A stretch of 64,000 nt of DNA from Sabellastarte sp. h YS-2021 (taxonomy: Eukaryota > Annelida > Polychaeta > Sabellida > Sabellidae): contig OZ024938.1 in the NCBI GenBank assembly GCA_964017235.1, forward strand, positions 56,535,816-56,599,815, written 5' to 3'. The position numbers and the translations under genes are program-made. A model generated the notes under the pieces. The model did not search any database and was not told the DNA's origin. It worked only from the letters and a program-made list of their open reading frames with translations. Shown here one piece after another: positions 54,278-64,000 of the stretch (its first letter is position 1; each line of letters opens with the position of its first letter).

Positions 54278-56427
54278 TTGTTCTGTGCAAAATTTTGTCT
54301 AAATATTTTCTTTCTCTCTTCTTAATGACTGTACAATAATTATTACAGCTTCTTTGTACAATGCACAAACACTAAAGGAATATGTCTTTTCTATCTTATC
54401 AGAGACAAATTTTGTTAGCTGTGTTATTTCATAAGGTTTGAGGTTGCACAGATATCTACAAAGCTTTCCACTCACATGGTGTCCATTAATTTTCTACTTT
54501 AATGTAATTTTGTCTGTGTTTAGTTATATAAGGTTTCTCTTGCAATGGTTTTTTATGGAAATGTCAAGCACATGCTGCTAATTAATTGCTTCCCTTAACT
54601 TTAATCTCGAAGGTTGTACAATGCAAGAGTAGCTCAAAAATATTTATTTTTTATGTTGTCAAAAACACATTCATACTGTAACTTCGCTTACTTTAGAGGT
54701 TTTGTCACTGAAAATGCAATATTGTGTCCATGTCCTGTCTATTCCTGTATTATTACCGATTACCTGTATGCAGCTGTCTATTCATTGATCTTTTGAAAGC
54801 TTTTATAGAACATTGTCCAAGTTTATCTGTTATCTCCTCAATATTTCACATTCATTGACATCATTTTTCATGAAAACTCATACAATCCAAAAGTAGTCTC
54901 TGAACAGTAAATATTCCTTCCTATTTTCAAATATTGTAACAGTATATTGGAACTGTTTTGATGCTTGTCAAGGAATGATCACCCAGAAATGACACTGAAT
55001 TAGTCTGACTTAAATTTCTGATTTTTCTTTAACTTTTATCATGATTCTTTACTTCCAACATCCAACTCAAGTCTCTGTATCAGATTACGTGCAAAAACAT
55101 GCTACTGCAATATAAATCTGATTTCAATTGCTTCTTTGTTTTATGAAACTTCAATTATTCAAACCAAGTCCTCATATCCTAACAGGTGCACAACATAGAT
55201 ATAGTTGCGATAAAAACTGCAACCAGGTGATGTGCTGAGATATTCTTTGATGATAGAAATTTAAATATGTTCTATAATATATAATGCACACACAGATATA
55301 TATTTACATAGAGAGCAAGATCAGCATTTCGTTTAATTTTAAATAACCTGAATCAGAGTACTGTAATGCACTGGCACAGACATGTAGCAGAGTCAAAGCA
55401 ATGGTTTGTCATCTTTACAAACATGAAATCTGGCTCATGTGGACTGTTTGGCACAAATATTATTTTAATCCATAGTTTTGTGCATTCATCAGTTATTAGA
55501 ATTCTTCTTAATTCTCCAACAACTGCTGCCACAGCTGAGATCACATCCAAATATTTAGCAGTCAAATGAGGAGAAAAATACAATAACAATGCTCTGGATA
55601 TGTACTGTTAATCCACAGTCAACACACTAAGCATAAAATGCAATGAAATATTCAAGACTCATATTCTGCTCACTGGATCAATACCAACAAGCTACAATTA
55701 CTCAAAGTATTGATCGGGTAATTCTGGACTTCAACCGAGCAAAATGTCTTGCCACTGGAAACTTCCATAACCATTGTAAAATATAAACAAAGCATTTACA
55801 TCATGGTGAGTCATCATCAATCACAGTTCAATGTTGTGTTTTACACTAGTGTTTGTTCATTCATTTGTGTCAGGCTTACTTAGCAAACTATTTTCACTAG
55901 ATTACGATATTGGCTTGTCTAGACTTCAATTGAGCCAAATGTCTTACATACACAGAACTTTAAACTGGCAACAGCATTACAAACAAAATATCTATATCAT
56001 GAACAGTCAACTCCAACAATAGCCAGAGGTGATGGTTTCTGGTTTGTTTTTTGGTAGTTTGTTAAAGCATGAGGGTAGGCGAGAAGGAAATGTGAGCTGG
56101 AAACAATTTTTTACTACAAACTAAGAAGGGGGTAAGACAAGGTAAGAATACGGAAAAATAAATGGAGAATGTACGAAGGCCAATAAAAACAGACATAACA
56201 TCTTGGTGACTGCTCCAGCGAGGGACTTAAGAGATCAAAGAAAGAGCTACCTATTGCTATAAATTGTCATGGCAAACTTCAAAGGTAAAGAAAAACCATG
56301 ACAATTTTTAACAGCTGACTGTTGTCTTAGTGGTAGGGAGAATGATGAAGAGGGTCAAAGACAATATGGAACTAAAGAAGAGGCTGCCACAAAATTCAAA
56401 GGATCTTCTATTTGCAAATACTGGTCT
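54278..56427. other. Non-coding stretch upstream of the PPxY gene
   Basis: AT-rich. It probably contains the promoter or 5' UTR of the minus-strand gene, but no specific site was assigned. One unrecognised minus-strand frame is listed separately. Confidence 0.4.
55353..55589 (-). CDS. Unrecognised frame, possible exon
   Basis: The minus-strand frame contains TAKYLDVISAVAAVVGELRR and VPNSPHEPDFMFVKMTNHC, a balanced protein-like composition, and ends in TGA. It starts at a TTG, so a spliced start would be needed. No domain was recognised. Confidence 0.22.
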   Translation of the reverse strand: MLLYFSPHLTAKYLDVISAVAAVVGELRRILITDECTKLWIKIIFVPNSPHEPDFMFVKMTNHCFDSATCLCQCITVL

Positions 56428-56960
56428 TCACAAATCACCACTCTCTAACCTGATCATAAACAGTATGGGGTAGTCAATAGGCAGCAAGCGTAGTTTATGT
56501 AACATTGAGACATGACTGAACTCTTTCAGCCTACACACACTGCTACATAAAGCATTCTGAACTCTCTGGAGTCTACAGATTTTTGGCTTTATTGTGTGAT
56601 AGAGCAATGGATTGCTGTAGTCTAAGCTACTACTGACCATGGTATTCACCTTCATCACAGCCATTTGTGGAAAAGATACCTACAGTCTCTACAGAGTTCC
56701 GAGAGGGCAGTGGCATACATAACAAAGATTAGTGACATGTCTGCCCATTGAATTGTCTGCATCCAGAGTGACATTTGGGTTTTTCATGACTCAGCTGGCT
56801 CTAGCATATTGTGAAGGAGAACTGCAGGGAGTGAGAATTTAAAGAGGAATCTCTGATACGATCTTCACCAAGTAGAATGAATTCAGTATTGTCAGAATTG
56901 AGCATTAGCATTGTCCATCCACACCTGAAATGCCTCCAGGAATTTAGCAATTGCTTTCCC
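56428..56960 (-). pseudogene. LINE fragment (CR1/L2 group), 3' part of ORF2
   Basis: The minus-strand frame 56428-56664 contains SSLDYSNPLLYHTIKPKI, then RLQRVQNALC and LRLLPIDYPILFMI. This is the conserved segment after the RT domain of CR1/L2-type LINEs (compare SSRIDYCNSLFASL and LKRLQGVQNSLC at 57660-58382). Sequence up to about 56960 still shows the TEFILLGEDRIRDS-type motif in another frame. It is a decayed fragment separate from the LINE at 57506-61037. Confidence 0.65.
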
Positions 56961-57659
56961 CGTGATTATAGAATTATAGCCGAGATCAGACGATTAGTTT
57001 TAGACAGTATTTCTTTTAAGGCCAGCCTTCTGGCAAACTGTTATAAGATCAGATGGGGTTTACTTTAATTTTGCCTGTTAGACTGTGGCAAAATCACTGG
57101 TCCAGAAATTAACTGACTCTAATGATTCATGCGTATTGAACTATAAAATTGTACAAGCACAGACTTATTCAATACTTTATCTGTCTGCTAGCAGTCCAGA
57201 GCAAATTGTATTCATCAGAGCCCTATCTGTCTGTGGGATAATAATTGACAATCAGACACCCTTTTATTTTCCTTTGGCACTGTGTAAATTAAACTTTTGT
57301 TTTATTGGAATTTATTGTTTACAAGAGTCTGTGTAAAGACATTCTGGATGAAGATCTTGTGTGTTTCAAATTTTAGCAACTTACACTCTCTGCAAGGCTT
57401 ATACTATTCCATTGGTGGCAAAGCGGAAAAATACAAAGAAAAAAATTGCATCAGAGATGCCCGTACCTCACAGCCTGGGGATATAATTTTCAACACCATA
57501 AGATAAATCTAAATCTAAATCTACTGCTTTGCAGGCGCAATATCTTCCCCGAAGGGGAACTCAGTGCGCTAACTAATCATATATAATTTCCAAGTCATAG
57601 TGGGGGACGTGTCCAGGTCTGTATTCCGATGGTTGTGGGTGTGAACGTGGGGAAGAAAT

Positions 57660-58971
57660 CTAGGTCGGAAAAGCAGATTTGAAAAGGTGGGTTTTCAGGT
57701 GCTTCCTGAAGGATGTGACAGATGGACTGGTTCTTACATGGACAGGAAGTGAGTTCCAGAAAGCAGGTGCATGATGGCTGAAAGATTTGGTAAGATACTT
57801 ATGAGACTTATGTATTTTAGAGTCAAAAGAAGGAACTTGAAGGAATTTGTATTTTGGACTGCTACGTCTGGTGTTCCTTGATGAGGTATATGGATGAAGT
57901 TTGTCCTTGAGGTACACAGGTTGACCATACTTAAGGACCTTATATGTGATCAACCCAATTTTGAAAAGAACCCTGTATTTGACTGGTAGCCAATGTAGTT
58001 TTTCCAGATTTGGAGTTGCATGAGTGTACCTCGAGGATCTAGTGACTACTCGACAGAGGGAGTTCTGAACACCCTGCAGCCTCTTGAGCTCAGAAAGAGT
58101 GAGTGAGGCAAAGAGGGAATTACAGTAGTCAATTCGGCTACTGATGAGAGCATTTGCAAGGAGTATTGCTGTGTTAAGGTCAAGGAGATGGCGAATCCTA
58201 TATAAATCTCTTATATGGAACCGAGTAGACTTAATGACTTGGGAAATGTGATCTGTGAAGGTCAGGTTGGGGTCGAACACCACTCCTAGGTTTTTGACAT
58301 TTGAGGCAGGTGCCACTTTATTCCCAAGAATATCAGTGGGAAAAAGCGAGAAAAAGTTGTTTACGACTGTATTTTGAACCAATCAGGATGAATTCTGTTT
58401 TGTCTGGGTTTAATTTGAGTTTATTTGCAGCCATGAAATTTTGTATATCATTTAGGCAGTCCGTTAGAGCTGTCATTGACTGACTGAAATTTGATGGTGA
58501 AAGAGTAATGTATAACTGAGTGTCGTCTGCATAAAAGTGGTGTTTGATACCCTTATGAGATCGAATAATTGAACTGAGTGGATTTGTGTACATGGAAAAA
58601 AGGAGTGGCCCCAGGACCGAGCCTTGAGGGACACCAAATTTCAAATCCATGGGATGTGACAGTACAGAGCCTACCTTGACTGATTGAGTCCTGTCCGACA
58701 AATAAGACCTGAACCAACTCAGAGCCAGTCCATTGATGCCATAGCATTCATGTAATCTGTGGAACAGGATCGAGTGGTCAATGGTGTCGAAGGCTGCAGA
58801 GAGATCAAGGAGGGTTAGGGCTGTTGTACTACCTTCAGACATATTGAGGAAAAGATCATCCTGTATATTTAGGAGGGCACTTTCCGTAGAATGGAACCTT
58901 CTATAGGCAGATTGGAAACCAGTCAAAAGACAGGACTCGTCCAGGTGAGACAGGAGTTGGGACGACACCAC
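57660..58971 (-). pseudogene. LINE ORF2: reverse transcriptase and C-terminal part
   Basis: 58333-58971 encodes the RT fingers and palm: FQSAYRRFHSTESALLNI, TLLDLSAAFDTIDHSIL, GVPQGSVLGPLLFSMYTN and the catalytic HFYADDTQLY, then LKLNPDKTEFILIGSK. After a frameshift near 58380, 57660-58382 continues with NVKNLGVVFDPNLTF, SRIDYCNSLFASL and WLPVKYRVLFKI, the conserved C-terminal region. The order and motifs place it in the CR1/L2/Rex1 group. The frameshifts make it a pseudogene. Confidence 0.88.
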
Positions 58972-59066
58972 TCTCTCTAAGATCTTTGAAACAAAGTTTA
59001 AATTAGAGACAGGCCAGTAGTTTTTAAGGACTTCTCTATCAAGGGTTGATTTTTTTAGGAGTGGAG

Positions 59067-60707
59067 TTACATGAGCCTGTATTTAGGGCAGCTTCCTTCA
59101 CGGAGTGATGCATTAATTACTGATGTGATAGGGGTGATGAGGATATCTAAAAATTCTATTACAAGAAATGTTGGCCAAGGATCAAGCGAGCAAGATTTGC
59201 TAGGGGAGTTTTTGATGATCTTAGCTACCTGATCTTCTGAAACAGAGGAAAAAGCTGAGAAAACAGGAGGTGTGAGATCAGAGTCAGTGTATTTAGGAGG
59301 ATTAGAGTTGGCGAAGGATTGACGAATGTTTGTGATTTTTTCTGTGAAAAATTCAACAAATTTGTCAGCTAAAAATTGAGGAGAATTTACTGAGGGAAGT
59401 ACCTTTGCAGCAGATCTGTGGAGTACATCGTTTAAAGTTTGCCAAAGTTTGTGAGGATTGTCTTGGTTGTCATCAATTCTGGATTTGAGGAAGTCAGATT
59501 TCGCTTTCATGCAGATTTTATTATACATATGAACCTTTTTGATATATTGTGATCTGTTGAAACTGGATTTATTTTTGCGCCAAAGGCGTTCAAAGAGACG
59601 TTTTGTTTCTTTTGCCGCAATAACACTGTCATTTACCCACCCAGGGATATATTTGGACCTGACGTGTTTAGTGATGGAAGGAGCATGTTTGTCAATGAGA
59701 GTTGTTAGAGTGGAGTGGTACCTTGAGTACAAGGCATCAGAATTATTTTTCGGATAAACAATTCCATATTGATTTTATGGTATTTTCTGAAAGTGACGGT
59801 GTCTCCAGAGATTCGTCTTTGGGGGGTGATATTGACCTTGAAAGTTATGGAGAAATGATCGGAGAAGGCCTCGGTGGCATGGACGTGTGAAATGTTGTCG
59901 TTTCTAGATTTGGTGAGAACTAAGTCAATGGTGTGTCCGAGGATATGGGTAGGAAAATTTACCTTTTGAAGGAGGTCAAAGGACCCTAAAAGAGCACGAA
60001 ATTTTTTTGAGTCGTTGGAATTTGTGTCCATGTGAATGTTAAAATCACCGATGATTACCAAATTGTCTGTAGTAGGGTAAATATTTTCGAGAAGTGCATT
60101 AAACATAGAAGGTTGCAGGGCTGGTTGATGGGGGTTTGTATATATTGAGAAAAAGGCAGGATTCATTTTGTAAGGAGATTTTAATAAGGAGGTTTTCAAA
60201 AGAGGAATAAGTATCTGTAGGTATGCGGCTGGTTTGCAGTTCATTTTTCACCAGGAAAGCTACTCCGCCACCCCGTCGTGACTCCCTTGGTCGGTGAAAA
60301 AGGGTATGACCCGGTGGGGAGATATCACTGAGATACGCCTGTGAAGCGTCTGGGCGAATCCAGGTTTCTGACATGGCAAACACATCTGTATTATTGTCCA
60401 AGATAAACTTTTGTATGGATGAGTATTTGTTTGAGAGGGATCTAACATTGGCAAAAGAGAAATTTATGCAATCAGAAGGACCAAGGTTTGGATTAATATC
60501 ACCAGCTAGTAGTAGAAGTGTAAGGAGGCTGAGAGGTGGAATATGGACGTTCTTTTTGAACAAAAAATGTAGGCAAGAGGCGGTTGGTGTACACGGAGGC
60601 TGAAAGAAACTGACAACTGGGGGACAGACAATCTGAGTAATGCCATAGTGGCGAAAACCAGATATGGCAGGCAAGAAAAACAACAGAAATTGTAAAAATA
60701 ACATCAT
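59067..60707 (-). pseudogene. LINE ORF2: endonuclease and linker
   Basis: 60099-60707 contains the N-terminal AP-endonuclease-like motifs: INFSFANVRSLSNKYSSI, DVFAMSETWIRPDAS and RRGGGVAFLVKNEL. 59705-60244 continues in another frame with NLVIIGDFNIHMDTN, HTIDLVLTKS and SDHFSITF, completing the endonuclease. 59067-59732 covers the linker (PGWVNDSVIAAKETKRLFER) before the RT. At least two frameshifts lie in this part. Confidence 0.85.
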
Positions 60708-61239
60708 ATGTGGGAAGGAGTACTTTATAAGTTGTTTTAAATAGGAAGATAGAATGGGGAAGTGTTTAAAATTTAAAGGAAATGTGTAAGAAGGTAGTAT
60801 ATTATTGGGCCGATAACGGGGAATGCGGGCGAAATTAGGGGATTGTAGTGATATTTAAGTAATATGTCTGGATAGAAAAGATTTGGTTGAAAATTTAAAG
60901 TATATGACGAAAAATCAACTGTTTTAGGGAATAATAGTTTGGAGAGGCAGATTGTTGTATTTATGGTGAGGTTTACAACGAGAAACGGATTAATTTCAAA
61001 AACGCTACTTCCCTCGACGGACACACGCCACAAAAATATAAGATATAGAAGTAGTGAAACAGTACAAAGATCGGGACACTTTCAGAGCAGTGTCAGTTAT
61101 ATTAAGGTCTAAATGATGTTTAAGTAGAGAAAATAACATCTAAGAGAAACAAAATATATGCAAAGATAAAGTATTAAAACAAGACAATTCAATAGGAAGA
61201 TGACAGCATTAATCAGTAAACTAAAAACTATCATGCACA

Positions 61240-62190
61240 CCTACAACCCCTAAGCAATGTCCCTACCAACTATCGACTTCCTACACTTTCCAGTTTCACA
61301 GATATTGCCTGGACAAAATTTTAAAGGTCAAGGTCACTATGGCAAGGTCAAATGTCAAATCAAGGTCACACCATGACATTGCACACCTATAACCCCTAAC
61401 CAATGTCCCTACTAAGTATCAACGTCCTACACCTTACGGTTTCTGAGATATAGCCCGGACAAGATTTTATAGGTCAAGGTCTCTACGGCAAGCTCAAAGG
61501 TCAAATCAAGGTCACACCATGATGTTGCACACGTACACCCACTAACCAATGTCCCTACCAAGTATCAACTTCCTACACCTTACAGTTTCTGAGATATAGC
61601 CTGGACAAGCTTTAATAGGTTAAGATCACTACAGCAAGGTCAAAGGTTAAATCAAGGTCACACCATGATGTTGTACACCTCCCCCCCATTAACTAAGGTC
61701 CCTACAATTTATCAACGTCCTACACCTTACGGTTTCCGAGATATAGCCCGGACAAGATTTTATAGGTCAAGGTCACTACGGCAAGGTCAAATCAAGGTCA
61801 CACCATGACGTTGCACACCTACACTCCCTAACCAATGTCGCTACCAAGTATCAAATTCCAACACCTTATGCTTTCTGAGATATAGCCCAGACAAGATTTT
61901 ATAGGTCAAGGTCACTAAGGCAAGCTCAAAGGTCAAATAAAGGTCACACCATGACTTTGCACACCTACACCCCCTAACCAATGTCCCTACCAAGTATCAA
62001 CTTCCTACACCTTACAGTTTCTGAGATATAGCCCGGGCAAGCTTTTATAGCTTAAGATCACTACAGCAAGGTCAAAGGTCAAATCAAGGTCACACCATAA
62101 TGTTGCACACCTACACCCCCTAACCAATGTCCCTACCACAAATCAACTTCCTACACCTTACAGTTTCTGAGATACAGGCCAGACAAACTT
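61240..62190. repeat. Tandem array, 139/146-bp unit (second array)
   Basis: The anchor AATGTCCC (variants AAGGTCCC, AATGTCGC) lies at 61256, 61402, 61548, 61695, 61834, 61980 and 62126, with periods of 146, 146, 147, 139, 146 and 146 bp. The units are the same as those at 3563-4380 and carry TCAAGGTCA motifs. Confidence 0.9.
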
Positions 62191-62270
62191 TTCCCGCCGC
62201 CCGCCCGCCTATCCGAACACCATGAGTGAAAACAATACCACGACAGCCCTTAAGGGCTGTGGGGTAAAAA

Positions 62271-62668
62271 AACTATAAATAATTTAATATAATTAGGAGT
62301 CCCATTCAACAACAGCAGGATCTTATGTTTTCGCAAGTTGTTGTTAGTTTGGCTAGTTGTTAGTTTGTTATCACTCTTACCTGTAAGGCAGATCATGGTG
62401 CTAATTGCAAGTTTTGAATTCAACTCAGTATCATATCTCACATATAGAGGGAAATATAAACAAAGGTTACCATCACAAAGCAGTGCTGTTAACGGTATTC
62501 TCTTATATGGTATATTATTTTGTTTTAGTAAAAACAAATAAAGCTGCAAAGAATATTTGGAAACCGGTTATTGTAGACATCATTATTGAAGGCTTTCTAA
62601 TGGCTGATAATTCATTAAAACAACAAAAGCTGTAAATATTTGGTGAAATATGTCACAATTTTACTTTA
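62271..62668. other. Non-coding stretch
   Basis: AT-rich. The short frames on both strands (62250-62549 minus, 62338-62635 plus) have no recognisable domain. Confidence 0.4.
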
Positions 62669-62670
62669 TA

Positions 62671-63358
62671 CAGTCTAACCCACTTATCCCGATCTCGGAA
62701 ATATTGACTTCCTGTTTATCTCGAGGTTACATCCTCAGTCCCAACTGATTTAGAATAAAATATATAAGAAAATTAAAGGTTATTTCGATATAAAATGCTA
62801 GTATTTGCACTTATTTCGAGGCTATTTGCCATTTTACACACCGTGTTTTGTTGATATTTAGTCCGGTGGAAAGTATTCATTTGTAAGAAAAACAAACAAA
62901 CACATCCAGCGTGTGTTACAAGAGGCAATTTACCCAGTAAAGCTGAAAGTCAAACAATAATATGGCCATCTCTGAAGATTACATCTACTAGCAACACTTA
63001 CAAGCCAAATTGTTTTTTTTCCCTCCCATTTCTGTCGGTACTGTCGTAAACTTATTTACACCGAGATTATACGAGAGATTATATTTCAAAACTGTAGTAA
63101 TGCATGTTTTGTTGGATATTCCTGGAGGAATAAACTAAATTAAAGGTATTTACTAGTTCATTTACAGTATACCCAACGGACATTGCTTGAAACAACATCT
63201 TCCAGCTATTTGGCTAACATCATTCATTATCGCCCATACACTCGGTAGTTATTTTGACAAGTTTAGTCTCTCAAAAGCTTGAATGTATATTTCGACTTTT
63301 GGATAAGTCGAGGTGATTGGAATGTTCCCTTAAAATTCGAAATAATGAGGTTAGACTG
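62671..63358. mobile_element. Tc1/mariner or pogo-like MITE, TA target duplication
   Basis: The left end CAGTCTAACCCACTTATCCC is matched inversely by AATAATGAGGTTAGACTG at the right. TA flanks both ends (62669-62670 and 63359-63360). Internal copies of the motif (TTATTTCGA, GATAAGTCGAGGTG) are present. 688 bp with no transposase frame. Confidence 0.8.
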
Positions 63359-63522
63359 TACTATGGAAAATGAATGCGTACAAAATAGCGGATTTCGTTC
63401 GTTTCAAAGCCCCGGTAACCGGTTTTGAATTTTGCAAATGATGTCACCACTGCCATAAGGTGTTTCATCTGGAATTATAATCATTTCTACTTGAGGTATT
63501 AAACTAGAAAAATGTTTTTGCT

Positions 63523-64000
63523 AACAAAAACAAAGCGTCCCCAAAGGTTAAATGTAATATAATATAGAAAAAGGTTTCTGAAAATAAAAACATGCAGCGC
63601 TAAGAGAAGAAGTGAAAGTTAAGCAGACAATGTAGAGGTCTATGCATTAACATGAAAGAACAAACAATCAGTGCCCGTGAACAGGCTCTGTGTCAGCTGA
63701 CTGTGTGTTTTGAGATTCTGAGTAGAAGTGACAGAAGGACACAACTGATTTACTCAACAGTGAGAACCTGAAAGTAGCTATTACTCAGCTATGCAAGAAG
63801 CTACAGGTCTGCAATTTTACTATTTTATAGCTGACCCCAAAGTAGGTTAATAACATATTTAAACAAAATACTGTAAATGCATAGTTTTCAAGTGACAAGT
63901 CAAAATTATTGATGATTTTGACTGATTTACTCAAGAGTGAGAACCTGAAAGTAGCTCTTGCTCAGCTATGCCATGACCTACAGTTCTGTAATTTCACTAT
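63523..64000 (+). mobile_element. Satellite-bearing element, family 2, copy 2 (runs off the window)
   Basis: It starts with AACAAAAACAAAGCGTCCCC (core AGCGTCCC at 63534-63541), as at 17243. It then has AATCAGTGCCCGTGAACAGG and CTGTGTCAGCTGACTGTG, as at 27511, followed by 154-bp-type satellite units to the window end. The 3' hairpin is outside the window. It links the 5' end of the 17 kb element with the satellite of the 27 kb element. Confidence 0.65.

Larger units (their letters stand above)
57506..61037 (-). mobile_element. CR1/L2-group LINE, decayed, with target-site duplication
   Basis: It is bounded by the 8-bp direct repeat ATAAGATA at 57498-57505 and 61038-61045. The 3' end (minus strand) finishes in a short tandem tail of TAGATT-type repeats at 57506-57523, as in CR1/L2-type elements that lack poly(A). 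The single large ORF2 is split by several frameshifts (pieces listed below). No ORF1 was recognised at the 5' end (60708-61037). Confidence 0.88.
57448..62270 (+). mobile_element. Satellite-bearing element, family 1, copy 2 (interrupted by a LINE)
   Basis: The 5' part (GCATCAGAGATGCCCG, then TACCTCACAGCC at 57464-57475) is at 57448-57505. It continues after the LINE at 61046 (TAGAAGTAGTGAAACAGT.., matching about 3163 in copy 1), carries seven tandem units, and ends with ACAGCCCTTAAGGGCTGT at 62243-62260 followed by GGGGTAAAAA. Removing the LINE leaves about 1.3 kb, the same size as copy 1 (3099-4455). Confidence 0.78.

Noticed and set aside
58301-60603. Several plus-strand ORFs (for example 59539-59757, 60373-60603)
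   Set aside because: They are complements of the LINE ORF2 segments, which carry the recognisable endonuclease and RT motifs.

Overview
The window looks like nuclear DNA of an animal, most likely a lophotrochozoan invertebrate such as a mollusc; that assignment is inference. The evidence is spliced genes with GT-AG introns, an AT-rich background, a GalNAc-transferase and a paired-type homeobox gene, and a dense load of retrotransposons, MITEs, tRNA-like SINEs and satellite-bearing repeats. No prokaryotic operon logic, CRISPR array, rRNA gene or functional tRNA gene was seen. || Host genes. (1) The 3' half of a polypeptide N-acetylgalactosaminyltransferase (GALNT) gene lies on the minus strand from about 21360 down to 9992. 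Exons cover the end of the catalytic domain, the linker and the three ricin-type lectin repeats, and every intron phase matches. The first lectin repeat (alpha) is encoded twice, by two exons at 16079-16186 and 13016-13120. They have the same phase at both ends, so they look like mutually exclusive alternatives. (2) A paired-class (aristaless/ARX-like) homeobox gene lies on the plus strand, 25627-31843. It is rebuilt from one candidate upstream exon, two homeodomain exons with the intron after homeodomain residue 46, and two C-terminal exons; no OAR motif was seen. (3) An unrecognised two-pass membrane protein with two C-terminal PPxY motifs is encoded at 53516-54277 on the minus strand. || Mobile elements. 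33606-44057 is a DIRS-type tyrosine-recombinase retrotransposon (minus strand) with gag, RT-RNaseH-methyltransferase-like and recombinase ORFs, inverted terminal repeats and an internal complementary region. Its 3' 4083 bp are tandemly duplicated. 45636-51736 is a second, diverged and decayed DIRS element on the plus strand, sitting inside an older inverted-repeat element. 57506-61037 is a decayed CR1/L2-group LINE on the minus strand, inserted with an 8-bp target duplication into a copy of a satellite-bearing repeat. || Repeats. At least two families of non-autonomous elements (3099-4455 and 57448-62270; 17243-20041 and from 63523 to the window end) share one plan: a short 5' motif, an internal tandem array with a 133-154 bp period, and a 3' hairpin whose arm is the inverse of the 5' motif. 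This resembles Helentron-associated or 'pearl'-type elements. A further array at 32370-32990 has an exact 147-bp period. Several MITEs with clear terminal inverted repeats fill the introns and flanks. The remaining stretches are AT-rich and show no gene I can support.
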